Assembly: GCA_015296085.1 (NCBI GenBank)
Contig: DVDT01000002.1
Span: forward strand, 1-46,979
Length of the DNA: 46,979 nt
Origin: Trichormus sp. M33_DOE_039
GTDB taxonomy: Bacteria > Cyanobacteriota > Cyanobacteriia > Cyanobacteriales > Nostocaceae
Direction of reading: 5' to 3'
In this document: piece after piece, positions 8,465 to 16,748 of the stretch
Numbering within the stretch: the stretch's first letter is position 1
Layout: every line of letters begins with the position of its first letter
Position numbers and translations under genes: made by a program
Notes under the pieces: generated by a model
The model's database searches: none
What the model was told of the DNA's origin: nothing
Seen by the model: only the letters and a program-made list of their open reading frames with translations

Positions 8465-9187
8465 CTAAATACCTGCAAACCATTCATAGCCCAAATCTTC
8501 CCAGTAGCCACGAAAAGGGGTTAAATGACTGGTGAGAGTAATTTGAGTTACCCATTTACTCTGTTTGTAACCTAGTTTAATTGGCGAGGCTAGGCGCAAA
8601 GGCGCACCATTATCTACTGGTAACGGTTCGCCATTCTTTTGATAAGCTAACAGTGTTTGGGGATGTAATACTGAAGCAATATCCCAACTTTCATAGTAAC
8701 CATCCGCAGATTTAAAATAAGCATACCTGACATTACTTTTAGGTTGGGCAAGAGCAATAATTTCTCTTAAACGTATACCTCCCCATTGCACGATCGCAGC
8801 CCAACCCTCCACACAAACATGACGTATAATCATAGAAGTTAGAGGCAGGCTCTGAATTTCTGCTATGCTCAAATTTAAAGGTTGATCCACTTCACCATCA
8901 ACAACTAACCGATATTTTTCTTGATCAATAATTGGTGTACCACGGAAAGTATTAACTATTAATGCCTCTGGTTGAATTTCACTGGGTAAGAATTCTGGAA
9001 CTAGCTTTTGAGGCTGAAATATCAACTTTTCGATTTTTTCATTTAGTGGTTCAGAAAGAGTACCCACCAAATCTTCAAATGTTGGTGTACCACAACCCCC
9101 TAGCAAAAAACTCATACTAGAAATTCCTGAAACCTTCAGAAATTGACGGCGAGTGAATTGAGGATGGTGCAAACGGATGATACTCAT
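8465..9187 (-). CDS. Exported molybdopterin-dependent oxidoreductase (YedY/MsrP-like)
   Basis: 240 residues with a sulfite-oxidase-type Moco fold. The N-terminus carries a twin-arginine signal, TRRQFLKVSGISSMSFLLGGC, which ends in a lipobox-like LLGGC, so the mature protein may be a lipoprotein outside the plasma membrane. The Mo-ligand cysteine lies in IRHVCVEGWAAIVQWGG near residue 120, the conserved motif of the family, and DNGAPLRLASPIKLGYKQSKW near 190 matches the pterin-contact loop. Substrate is unknown; relatives reduce sulfoxides such as oxidised methionine. It sits 188 bases downstream of a membrane cytochrome b gene on the same strand, the likely electron donor, in the manner of the MsrPQ pair but with an unrelated-looking cytochrome. 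Confidence 0.88.
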   Translation of the reverse strand: MSIIRLHHPQFTRRQFLKVSGISSMSFLLGGCGTPTFEDLVGTLSEPLNEKIEKLIFQPQKLVPEFLPSEIQPEALIVNTFRGTPIIDQEKYRLVVDGEVDQPLNLSIAEIQSLPLTSMIIRHVCVEGWAAIVQWGGIRLREIIALAQPKSNVRYAYFKSADGYYESWDIASVLHPQTLLAYQKNGEPLPVDNGAPLRLASPIKLGYKQSKWVTQITLTSHLTPFRGYWEDLGYEWFAGI

Positions 9188-9375
9188 ATTTTAAATATTG
9201 CCAAAATAATGTTGACTACCCTATCTTTTCTTGTATTCAATTGAGTGAATATTACTTTTTAAGTATATATTTTATAAATCACTCATTAATTCTTTTATCC
9301 CTTGTTAACGTGTACTAATAAATTTTAAATTCTGCAATTAAAAGCGCAAAATTTAAAATATAAAACCGTTAGTTT

Positions 9376-9975
9376 CTACCAAAACATTGATGTAGTTAGT
9401 TCTTCTCCTCCAGCTTTTCGAGCTAAAAATGAGTGAAGTATAGCAAATATAACTACCGTTGGTACTGAGGTAAAATGTACAATTCGCAATCCTTGCCAAC
9501 CACCAAACATAGCGACAATCACAGGAAATTGAGCAGGTTTATACATTCCTATACCTGTGAATAATGCCAATAATAAAATCGGAAATATTGAAGTGTAAAC
9601 AATCCGATGCCAAGCATAAATTCGGCGTTTAGAATTCTGGGTTTTTTGTAAGGCTTTAATGTCATTAACACCAACAAATCGATGTTGCCAACGGCGAGTA
9701 ATTAAAACATAAATTCCGTACCACAAGAGATTGAGGGAAAATAACCACATAGCTGCAAAATGCCAGTGTCTACCACCCGCTAACCAACCTCCCAACGTAA
9801 ATATAGGTGGTATGTGTAAACCCGCACGTCCACCAAAGACGGGGTTAGCGTTGTAAATTTGCAGTCCGCTAGTGATCATGAGAAACAAACTAATGATGTT
9901 GATAGTGTGGAAAACCTTAGCTCCTATTGCTTGTGTCGGTAACTTTCTCATCTTAGGAGGAATAGTGGTAGTCAT
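9376..9975 (-). CDS. Membrane cytochrome b, partner of the Moco oxidoreductase
   Basis: 199 residues with four hydrophobic helices (about 22-42, 70-92, 125-145 and 160-185). Several His lie in or next to these helices (FHTINII, GRHWHFAAMW, AWHRIVYTS, IVHFTSVP, ILHSFLAR), enough for two b hemes. This matches the bacterial cytochrome b561 / Ni,Fe-hydrogenase b-subunit superfamily. It would move electrons from the quinone pool across the membrane to the exported molybdoenzyme encoded next, 188 bases further along the same strand. The start ATG at 9975 follows AGGAGGAAT-like DNA only inside the gene, so no strong ribosome site decides it. Substrate specificity cannot be read from the sequence. 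Confidence 0.85.
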   Translation of the reverse strand: MTTTIPPKMRKLPTQAIGAKVFHTINIISLFLMITSGLQIYNANPVFGGRAGLHIPPIFTLGGWLAGGRHWHFAAMWLFSLNLLWYGIYVLITRRWQHRFVGVNDIKALQKTQNSKRRIYAWHRIVYTSIFPILLLALFTGIGMYKPAQFPVIVAMFGGWQGLRIVHFTSVPTVVIFAILHSFLARKAGGEELTTSMFW

Positions 9976-10066
9976 TGATTTATATGTTTTCGTGAGACAA
10001 TTATATTAAAAAATGTGAAGCAAACTTTTCAAATTACATATTTAGAGGTGATCATCAGCACAAGCC

Positions 10067-11380
10067 ATGCTGAAGAAGAACATGAAATGTCCTCATTGTG
10101 CATCAACCTCATATCGCAAGAATGGTCATCGCAAGAGTAAGCAAAACTACTTGTGTAAAAATTGCGGTAAACAATTCCTAGAGTCTGCATTACCCCATAC
10201 TCTAAAAGGTGAGTTGATAGCTAATAGCAACGGACATCCTCAAAAATCAGTTGCGCCAGACACAGAACTAATTGCAGAACATATATCTTTAAAAGATAAA
10301 TCTCAGGAAAAGCCTCATGCTGCTTTTAGTGTAATTTTCTTTGAAGAAATAATTCAAAATATCCTAGCTAACGGTTATTTAGAATCTCCTGTGGTTTGGC
10401 AATTTATTAATAGAATTCAGCAACAAATAGAAAATAAATCCACTCTAGAAGCATCAGGTATGGCTTTATTATTGTTGGATGTAGAAAACTTAAAAATCAA
10501 TATTGAAATAGAAAAATTTTTAGCTAGTATATGTAAATATCCTCTCAAAGTTAAAATAGGATTTGCTAATTGGAAAAATCCCAGTATTGGTAAACAAGAT
10601 GTAGATTTGTATGAACGTGGTTATCAGCTTCTTCATGTACCTGATGGCAAAGATGGTGCTGATGCTAAAATGATGACGGTTGGTGCTAGTCTTTTAAGCT
10701 ATTATCCTAATGTAAAAGAGATATTCGTTTGTTCAGGCGATGGGATTTTAACTCACCTATGTAATGAATTGCAAAACCAAGGTTTGACAGTATATTGGGT
10801 ACGCCGACAAGCGCAAACTTTGCATGTAGAAAATCGTAACACTGGCAAATATATTTTTTACTCTCTGTCTTTGGCGATGGAAATCCCTTCATTAGAAGAG
10901 GTCGTGCAAAGAATAGAAAATTTAATTAAATCAGAGCAAGAATCTATTGAAGCAAAACTCAATAATCTTGTAGCGATCGCTCATCTTTTCCAAGAGCGAT
11001 GTCATCTAGAATTACATACAGAACAATCAGAAAAAGTAGAAAAAAAATTACTGACTGATACTCAAACACAGAAGAACACCCCCAATATAAATTCTGCAAG
11101 GAAAGAAATTAATTCCCTAGTAGATTTAGAAAAATTACTGTTAGAAATTATTGATAATTATATTAAACCTCCACAGACTAAATTATCCGTATCTAAACTA
11201 GGTACAGAATTACAGCGCAGATGCGGCCAATCTCCCAATTCAATTGTCAAAAAATTAAAGCTTGGCTCTAGCTTTATCAAGTTTTTGCAGTCTTCACCCG
11301 TCTTTACCTTGAAAGCTAATGGTAAAGAATACGAAGTTACTAAGTCTCAAGATCAATCTTTAGGATGTGTCAATTCATAA
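10067..11380 (+). CDS. Zinc-ribbon / NYN nuclease / LOTUS-like protein
   Basis: 437 residues in three parts. Residues 8-33 are a four-cysteine zinc ribbon (C8, C11, C30, C33; MKCPHC...CKNC) like that at the N-terminus of the IS1 InsA protein. Residues about 127-275 form a NYN (PIN-like, DUF88) RNase domain with the acidic sites LLLDVENL, DGKDGADAKM and VCSGDGIL all intact. Residues about 350-425 resemble an OST-HTH/LOTUS winged helix (LEKLLLEIID, VSKLGTELQRRCG). Between them is a charged linker. The likely role is cleavage of RNA or structured nucleic acid in the cytosol, with ribbon and LOTUS domain giving binding. The start may instead be the ATG at 10082, which begins exactly at MKCPHC and is preceded by GAAGAAGAAC. 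Not in an operon. Confidence 0.8.
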   Translation: MLKKNMKCPHCASTSYRKNGHRKSKQNYLCKNCGKQFLESALPHTLKGELIANSNGHPQKSVAPDTELIAEHISLKDKSQEKPHAAFSVIFFEEIIQNILANGYLESPVVWQFINRIQQQIENKSTLEASGMALLLLDVENLKINIEIEKFLASICKYPLKVKIGFANWKNPSIGKQDVDLYERGYQLLHVPDGKDGADAKMMTVGASLLSYYPNVKEIFVCSGDGILTHLCNELQNQGLTVYWVRRQAQTLHVENRNTGKYIFYSLSLAMEIPSLEEVVQRIENLIKSEQESIEAKLNNLVAIAHLFQERCHLELHTEQSEKVEKKLLTDTQTQKNTPNINSARKEINSLVDLEKLLLEIIDNYIKPPQTKLSVSKLGTELQRRCGQSPNSIVKKLKLGSSFIKFLQSSPVFTLKANGKEYEVTKSQDQSLGCVNS

Positions 11381-11511
11381 CTCATTTGTGTAAGCAAGTG
11401 TAATTTAATTTACTGTGGCTGGATAATTATTGCCCAAGCAAGACTCAAAAATCTAGCAATAAAGACAAAATTTACAATTAGATCAGCTGTGGTGCTAGAT
11501 TTTGAGAATAT

Positions 11512-12543
11512 ATGAAAATTGATCATGTTCACTTTTATGTAGAAGATGCCAAAGTCTGGCGAGATTGGTTTGTCAACTATCTGGGTTTTACATCAGTAGC
11601 TAGTGATATCCATTCTTTCCACACTTACACAGAAGCCGTGAAAAGTGGTGTGGTCAAGTTTTTGCTGTCTTCACCATTATTACCCACTAGTCCAGTAGCT
11701 GAGTTTTTGCGTCAACACCCCCCTGGTGTAGCTGATATTGCGTTTGCGGTTGCAGATGTAGAAGCCGCGATCGCTCATGCTGAAATGCACGGTGCGATAG
11801 TTTTACAATCTATTGAGGAACGCCAACTAGGTGATTTCCGCCAAAAATGCAGCAAAATAGCTGCATGGGGTGGTTTAACTCATACTGTTATTGAAAGTTT
11901 GCCAGAGACTCATCCCACCCCACCACATCAAATCATCACCGCTATTGATCACATAGTCCTGAATGTAGCAGCAGGTGAATTAGAGCATGTAGTCAGTTGG
12001 TATGAAAAAATTTTTGATTTTCAACCCCGTCAGAGCTTTAAAATTCAAACTGATCGCTCTGCTTTGTACAGTCAAGTTATGGTTTCCCGTCAAGGTGGTG
12101 TACAGTTACCAGTGAATGAACCAGCCTCCAAAAATTCCCAAATTCAAGAGTTTTTAGATTTTAACCGCGGCCCAGGAATTCAGCACATCGCCTTACAAAC
12201 AGTCAATCTTATCGATGCGATCGCCAAATTTCGTCAACGCGGTTTATCATTACTCTCAGTTCCCCAAACCTATTACTCAAACTTGCAAAATCGCTCTGGA
12301 CTACCACTATCAACTGTAGAATTAACCGCGATCGCTCAACAGGAAATTTTGGTAGATTGGCAGCAAGATTCCGATCAAGGAGTGTTACTACAAATTTTTA
12401 CTCAGCCTATCTTTGGACAACCAACCTTTTTCTTTGAATTTATTGAACGTCGTTGTCAAGCGCAAGGCTTCGGTGAAGGGAATTTTCGTGCCTTGTTTGA
12501 AGCTATTGAAAGTGAACAAATCAAACGTGGAACTCTACACTAA
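11512..12543 (+). CDS. hpd: 4-hydroxyphenylpyruvate dioxygenase
   Basis: 343 residues, two vicinal-oxygen-chelate modules. The Fe(II) ligands are visible in the C-terminal module as H147 (AIDHIVLNV), H225 (IQHIALQT) and E309 (TFFFEFIERR), and the closing helix GFGEGNFRALFEAIE is the family signature. It turns 4-hydroxyphenylpyruvate into homogentisate, the head group precursor of tocopherol and also the first step of tyrosine breakdown. It is somewhat shorter than animal or plant enzymes, as usual for cyanobacterial members. It stands alone: the spacers are 131 bases before it and 376 after it. The ATG at 11512 begins at the canonical first strand (IDHVHFYVED). Confidence 0.93.
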   Translation: MKIDHVHFYVEDAKVWRDWFVNYLGFTSVASDIHSFHTYTEAVKSGVVKFLLSSPLLPTSPVAEFLRQHPPGVADIAFAVADVEAAIAHAEMHGAIVLQSIEERQLGDFRQKCSKIAAWGGLTHTVIESLPETHPTPPHQIITAIDHIVLNVAAGELEHVVSWYEKIFDFQPRQSFKIQTDRSALYSQVMVSRQGGVQLPVNEPASKNSQIQEFLDFNRGPGIQHIALQTVNLIDAIAKFRQRGLSLLSVPQTYYSNLQNRSGLPLSTVELTAIAQQEILVDWQQDSDQGVLLQIFTQPIFGQPTFFFEFIERRCQAQGFGEGNFRALFEAIESEQIKRGTLH

Positions 12544-12919
12544 TTGTTGTTGTAGTCCGCTTTGAGTTCTGTAATCTGCATAAATTAAGTTACAGGTGAG
12601 CCGATGCATTTTCTTGTGAGCAACTGGCGCACCTGCATAACTATAAGCTAGCGCACATAGATGGAAAATTAAGGAAATGAAGTATTGAGTCTCAATTCAT
12701 CTATCCTATTGAGGATAATACGCATTCTTCTGGTCATAATTTACCGAAAAAATTATTGCTAAATATGGAAGTATTATCCTGAATATAGAGTCAATTTTAT
12801 GCCTAAATTCTCCTGAATGCTCTGCTTTGTGATTTGCACAATTATATCTTTGGTATGGTTTAAAACCTCGTAGATAATTGTTACGGTTGCTAGTGAAATT
12901 AATCGCAAATGCAATAATT
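12544..12919. other. Intergenic region upstream of the first carotenoid protein
   Basis: About 376 bases with no supported gene; a TTG-initiated extension of the carotenoid-protein frame to 12878 is possible but unlikely. I see no hairpin with a T tract after hpd. The 3' part is AT-rich and should contain the promoter of the 12920 gene. Confidence 0.45.
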
Positions 12920-13411
12920 ATGGCTTTTACACAAACAGGTGATCCAACTATTCGCGAAAATATCCAAGCTTGGCAGAAATTAGATACAGACGAACAGTTA
13001 GCTTTGTTTTGGTTTATCTACACAGAAATGGGTGATGCGATTACACCAGCAGCCCCCAACGCTAGCACTGTTTCCCCAGAAATTGCCGAAGGTTTATTTA
13101 ATCAAGTTAAAGCTCTAGACCATGAACAACAATTACAATTACAACGTGACTTGATTAACCGTGTAGATAGCCAAATGAGCCGTCAATATGGTTCATTAAG
13201 CGATACAACCAAACTACTATTTTGGTATCGTTTAGCCCAAGGCATGGACGAAAATACTATTATTCCTATGCCGGAAGATTACGAACTTTCTGATGATGCA
13301 GAAGGACTGTTAGATAAAATCAAAGCATTGTCGTTTGAGCAGCAAATTACCCTGTTCCGTGACTATGTTTCGCCAATGGGTGCTGAACCAAAAGCTGGTG
13401 CAGAAATTTAG
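12920..13411 (+). CDS. Helical carotenoid protein (OCP N-terminal-domain homologue)
   Basis: 163 residues matching the all-helical N-terminal carotenoid-binding domain of the orange carotenoid protein. Family features include QAWQKLDTDEQLALFWFIYTEMG, LFNQVKALDHEQQLQLQRDL and KLLFWYRLAQGMDENTI. There is no C-terminal NTF2-like domain, so this is a stand-alone helical carotenoid protein (HCP). Relatives bind a keto-carotenoid and quench singlet oxygen, and some quench phycobilisomes; which of these applies cannot be told from sequence. The ATG at 12920 gives the usual start (AFTQTGDPTIRENIQAW); the frame runs back to a TTG at 12878, but that adds an unrelated hydrophobic stretch. A 12-bp hairpin follows, so it is a separate unit from the second HCP. 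Confidence 0.9.
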   Translation: MAFTQTGDPTIRENIQAWQKLDTDEQLALFWFIYTEMGDAITPAAPNASTVSPEIAEGLFNQVKALDHEQQLQLQRDLINRVDSQMSRQYGSLSDTTKLLFWYRLAQGMDENTIIPMPEDYELSDDAEGLLDKIKALSFEQQITLFRDYVSPMGAEPKAGAEI

Positions 13412-13430
13412 AATTAAAACTTGATAAGTG

Positions 13431-13465
13431 AATACGGTTCAATTAATTTGAACCGTATTTTATTT
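13431..13465 (+). terminator. Terminator after the first carotenoid protein gene
   Basis: AATACGGTTCAA (13431-13442) and TTGAACCGTATT (13448-13459) form a perfect 12-bp stem with a 5-nt loop, followed by TTATTT. It starts 20 bases past the stop codon. It fits a rho-independent terminator, and the symmetric A/T flanks mean it may work in both directions. Confidence 0.8.
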
Positions 13466-13631
13466 CATAAAACTAGAGGAGCAAAAGGCTTATTCATAAA
13501 CTATAAGAAAACTTAGAGTGGGCAGGATTTCCGGCTATGGACTGATTGCATAAATTTAAAAAATTAGAATAAGTAGATATGATCTGATAAACCTAAAAAT
13601 TTACTTCAGTATTTACTAGATATGTGAGGGG

Positions 13632-13675
13632 TTAGATGCACCCAAAATCCGTAACGCCCTTTGCTTTGCATCTAA
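13632..13675. repeat. Palindromic intergenic element
   Basis: TTAGATGCA (13632-13640) and TGCATCTAA (13667-13675) are perfect inverted repeats around 26 bases that include CCGTAACGCCC. The GC content of the core is higher than in the surrounding spacer, and there is no T tract. It looks like a small interspersed repeat rather than a terminator; a copy number in the genome would settle this. Confidence 0.4.
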
Positions 13676-13922
13676 TAAATATAAATGAATTTATAAAATC
13701 TTGCCTCTATCTTACGACTGGTTTAAATTTATTATTTCTTGTGTTTACGTCTACCCTTTTGTAGTGTTTTAAAGATAGCTATTTTTTTAACTTTAAAAAA
13801 GTACATTCAATCATCCATTAAATTATTACAACGTAGAGTTTGTTACTTGATAAATAAAAAGGCACTTGATTTTACATTGTAAAAGATTACATTTGCCATT
13901 GAAAATAAATAACACATAATAC

Positions 13923-13929
13923 AGGAGGG
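13923..13929 (+). promoter_or_regulatory. Strong ribosome binding site
   Basis: AGGAGGG lies a few bases upstream of the ATG at 13934 and decides that start. It is far stronger than anything before the first HCP gene, which has no clear Shine-Dalgarno sequence. Confidence 0.75.
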
Positions 13930-13933
13930 CTTT

Positions 13934-14455
13934 ATGACTTCTACAAATATTAATCCTGTAGAACAAGCCGCATCTAATTTTCGGAAATTAGATATAGACG
14001 ATCGCTTAGTAGTATTAGGTTCATTGTTTAGCAAAGTTTCTGATACAATCTCCACCAGCGATATAGACAAATTACCCACACAAAAAGCTGCGGAGTTAGT
14101 AGCCCAAATTCAGCAACTTTCCCCAGAAGAACAAACTTTTGCGTTGCGTGATTTGCTACCAGCTTCGAGAAATGATCAAGACGAAACCATCCTAGATCCT
14201 CATCCGAGTAAGGCAACATTAGAACTAGGGCGAGGAGGTACAAAAATTCCCAAAGGAGAGTATGGCGCACTCAATGCTGAGGCTAAATTAGCTTTTTGGT
14301 ATTACTTGGGACAACGATTAGGCAGCACAATTATCAACATACCGCGCGACTACGTCCTTCCAGAACAAGCTACGGCAGTTTTGAACGACCTGCAATCATT
14401 AAGTGCGGATGATTTAGTCTCTTTCTTGAAACAAGTGCTGCAAACTAAAGTCTAA
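13934..14455 (+). CDS. Second helical carotenoid protein (OCP N-terminal-domain homologue)
   Basis: 173 residues of the same all-helical fold as the preceding HCP but from a divergent clade. Matching segments are AASNFRKLDIDDRLVVLGSLFSKV, AELVAQIQQLSPEEQTFALRDLL and AKLAFWYYLGQRLGSTIINIP. A linker of about 25 residues (ASRNDQDETILDPHPSK) replaces the shorter one of the first protein. Like it, there is no OCP C-terminal domain. The strong AGGAGGG seven bases upstream of the ATG at 13934 fixes the start. Its own spacer, palindrome and terminator suggest independent expression. Carotenoid binding is inferred from the family; clade-specific function is not known here. Confidence 0.87.
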   Translation: MTSTNINPVEQAASNFRKLDIDDRLVVLGSLFSKVSDTISTSDIDKLPTQKAAELVAQIQQLSPEEQTFALRDLLPASRNDQDETILDPHPSKATLELGRGGTKIPKGEYGALNAEAKLAFWYYLGQRLGSTIINIPRDYVLPEQATAVLNDLQSLSADDLVSFLKQVLQTKV

Positions 14456-14484
14456 GTATAAAGAATTTCAGTGTTGCTGAAGAC

Positions 14485-14523
14485 GGGGAAACAGTGGCTT
14501 TGACCTTGTTTCCCCTTTTCTTT
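14485..14523 (+). terminator. Terminator after the second carotenoid protein gene
   Basis: GGGGAAACA (14485-14493) and TGTTTCCCC (14507-14515) form a perfect 9-bp stem with a 13-nt loop, followed by TTTTCTTT. It starts 29 bases past the stop and is a typical rho-independent terminator. Confidence 0.8.
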
Positions 14524-14546
14524 GGGCATTGGAGTAAAAACTTCTT

Positions 14547-14580
14547 GCTATATTCCTATTCCCCATTCCCCATTCCCTGA
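14547..14580. repeat. Short tandem repeat, ATTCCCC type, running into a gene end
   Basis: Imperfect 7-8-mers (CTATTCC, CCATTCC, CCATTCC) span the end of the squalene-hopene cyclase gene, so the repeat encodes its last residues (GMGNGE). The same unit is at the end of tgt (36768-36814) and within the ClC fusion gene. Confidence 0.65.
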
Positions 14581-16475
14581 TATCGGCCTAGGGCAATCAG
14601 CGGAAAATACTGTTGATAATAGTGGTACTTCAGATAAAAGTGACAAGGGAAGCCTGTTCCGGTAAAGTCTGCCTCAAACCAACTACCATCTGATTTCTGA
14701 GTGGACACTAAATAGCTAATTCCCTTGTCGATAGACTCATGGGCAAATTTACCAGTTGCTTCTCCGGCTGCTATTAAGCCAATAATTGCCCAAGCTGTTT
14801 GGGAAGCGGTGCTACGTCCTTGACCTTTGAGGCTAGGATCATCATAGCTGCGACAAGTTTCACCCCAACCACCGTCAGGATTTTGACAGCTAACTAACCA
14901 AGCTGCACCGCGTTCAATTTGGCGTTGATATTTTTTAGGTGCGATCGCTGCTAAAGCTGAGAGAACGCCACTTGTACCGTAGATGTAATTTACGCCCCAA
15001 CGCCCAAACCAACAACCTTCGGGTTCTTGTTCGTTCAAGAGATAATTAAATGCCCGTTCTAGGTTGTGGGGTGCAATAGATAAGTTGCATAAACCCAGCA
15101 TTTCTAAGACTCTAGCGGTGACATCGGCTGTATTGGGGTCAATCATGGCTTTCAAGTCACCGTAGGGTATGGCGTTAAGCCAATCTTGGTCATTGTCAAT
15201 ATCAAAAGCTGCCCAACCGCCGGGTTTACACTGCATCGATGCTACCCATTTGAGGGCGCGATCGCAGGCCATATGTTTTAATTTTTCATTAGGTAACTTG
15301 GCTGCATACAGTGCCATAACTACCACAGCCGTATCATCTACATCTGGATAAAAACGATTGTCAAACTCAAACGCCCAAGCCCCCGGTTTACCTTGACGAT
15401 TTTTCACCATCCAATCACCATAATCGAGGATTTGCTTTTGTAATAACCATTCTCCCGCCTTGACTATCGCTGGATGATCTGGTGCAATCCCTGACTCCAC
15501 AAACGCCCGTATTACCCAGGCTGTATCCCAAACCGGCGAAACACATGGTTGGACACGGTAACTATCCTCTGTTTCAATGGCAAAGTTATCAATGGCTTGC
15601 AAACCCCGTTCCACAATGGGATCATTGGGGTCATAATCCAGACATCGCAAAGCCAGCATCGAATTAAGCATGGCGGGAATAATTCCCCCCCAGTCGCCTG
15701 TGGCTTCTTGGCGTTCTAAAATCCACTGTTCTGCGGCTTTAATCCCTTCTTCGCGGAAGGGAATGAAATTTAGACTTTCGGCGAACTTAAATCCTGCATC
15801 TAAGGTGAGGAATAAATCTGACCAGTCGCCATTACGGGGTAACTCCCACCGGACATTCTCTACACCTTCAGCGTATAACTCATCAAGGTTAATGCTGGGG
15901 TTAGTGACAAAAACAGGTTTACGGTCAAAGACAATCAACAATGGCACAGTACTAGACCGCGCCCAACTAGACATTTCATAAATATTAACCGGGAATTCTT
16001 GCGGTAACAGCATCACCCAAGCTGGGAGGGAAGGCAAACCGCGCCAGTCATAACAACCCAATAAAGCCAGGTGAAACTTAGTAAAAATGCGGGTTTTGCT
16101 GATGCCGCCCCGTTGGATAATAAAATCTCGCGCCCGTACCATGTCTGGGTCATTAGCAGGGACACCCAGCAACCGTAACGCCATATACGCCTCAACAGAT
16201 GTGCTGAGTTCACCGCCATCATCATAAAATAATTCCCAACCTCCGTGCTGCCGTTGCTGGGAACGCAGATATGCTTCGACTTTGTGCAGAGGTCTGGTGG
16301 TATCTGTTCCCCAAATTTTGTGGAGTAAGACCACCTCAGCCGTGATAGTGACGTTCGACTCTAACTCAGCCCACCAGTAACCAGCCGGATTTTGCAGTGA
16401 TAGCAAATATTTTTGACTAGCTGCGATCGCTTCTGCAAGTTGATTGACTTGTAACCTGTCTTGTGTCTGCATCAA
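14556..16475 (-). CDS. shc: Squalene-hopene cyclase
   Basis: 639 residues, the normal length for bacterial squalene-hopene cyclase. The catalytic acid motif DVDDTA lies at 378-383, and many QW repeats (QxxxGxW-type) are present, for example QKYLLSLQNPAGYWW near 21, QATGDWGG-like near 257 and QNPDGGWG and QKSDGSWFE near the C-terminus. The enzyme is a monotopic membrane protein that folds squalene into hopene, the first step to hopanoids. It is divergent from an HpnB-like glycosyltransferase gene, also of the hopanoid pathway. The last six residues are encoded by an intergenic-type short repeat, an odd tail unlikely to matter for activity. The gene is separate from the convergent HCP gene by a terminator. 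Confidence 0.95.
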   Translation of the reverse strand: MMQTQDRLQVNQLAEAIAASQKYLLSLQNPAGYWWAELESNVTITAEVVLLHKIWGTDTTRPLHKVEAYLRSQQRQHGGWELFYDDGGELSTSVEAYMALRLLGVPANDPDMVRARDFIIQRGGISKTRIFTKFHLALLGCYDWRGLPSLPAWVMLLPQEFPVNIYEMSSWARSSTVPLLIVFDRKPVFVTNPSINLDELYAEGVENVRWELPRNGDWSDLFLTLDAGFKFAESLNFIPFREEGIKAAEQWILERQEATGDWGGIIPAMLNSMLALRCLDYDPNDPIVERGLQAIDNFAIETEDSYRVQPCVSPVWDTAWVIRAFVESGIAPDHPAIVKAGEWLLQKQILDYGDWMVKNRQGKPGAWAFEFDNRFYPDVDDTAVVVMALYAAKLPNEKLKHMACDRALKWVASMQCKPGGWAAFDIDNDQDWLNAIPYGDLKAMIDPNTADVTARVLEMLGLCNLSIAPHNLERAFNYLLNEQEPEGCWFGRWGVNYIYGTSGVLSALAAIAPKKYQRQIERGAAWLVSCQNPDGGWGETCRSYDDPSLKGQGRSTASQTAWAIIGLIAAGEATGKFAHESIDKGISYLVSTQKSDGSWFEADFTGTGFPCHFYLKYHYYQQYFPLIALGRYQGMGNGE

Positions 16476-16576
16476 ATACTACTCGATATTATTAGCTATG
16501 AATACGGCAGTACGGAGAAAAAATTTTTCCCGCAATTAGCAAATATTGTATTGTGTTTGAGGTATTTGATAAAGGA

Positions 16577-16630
16577 AGGGGGTGTGAGGGTTGAGGGGTT
16601 TAGGGGTTGAGGGGTGTAGGGGTGTAGGGG
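16577..16630. repeat. Short tandem repeat, GGGGTGTA/GGGGTTGA type
   Basis: A run of imperfect units such as GGGTTGAG, GGGTTTAG, GGGTTGAG, GGGTGTAG and GGGTGTAG in the promoter region between shc and hpnB. It is the reverse complement of the repeat at 8421-8458. Confidence 0.7.
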
Positions 16631-16675
16631 AAGAACTCATGAGTAATTGCTAATAAACAATTTTGAATTTTGTAG

Positions 16676-16720
16676 GCGCAAGCTTTCCCGTTCGCGGTAG
16701 CGTTGCGTAGCAAAGGGTAT
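16676..16720. repeat. Interspersed GC-rich repeat element
   Basis: A GC-rich block (GGCGCAAGCTTTCCC, then TTCGCGGTAGCG, then TTGCGTAGCAAAGGG) interrupts AT-rich spacer just upstream of hpnB. Its composition is unlike the flanks and it resembles interspersed repeats seen near Nostoc genes. Only one copy is in this window, so repeat status is inferred. Confidence 0.4.
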
Positions 16721-16748
16721 TTTGAATTTTGAATTGGAGCGTAGCGAC

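Larger units (their letters stand above)
13412..13933. other. Intergenic region between the two carotenoid protein genes
   Basis: About 520 bases holding the terminator at 13431, a palindromic element at 13632-13675, and the promoter and leader of the second HCP gene. No further gene is supported. Confidence 0.5.
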
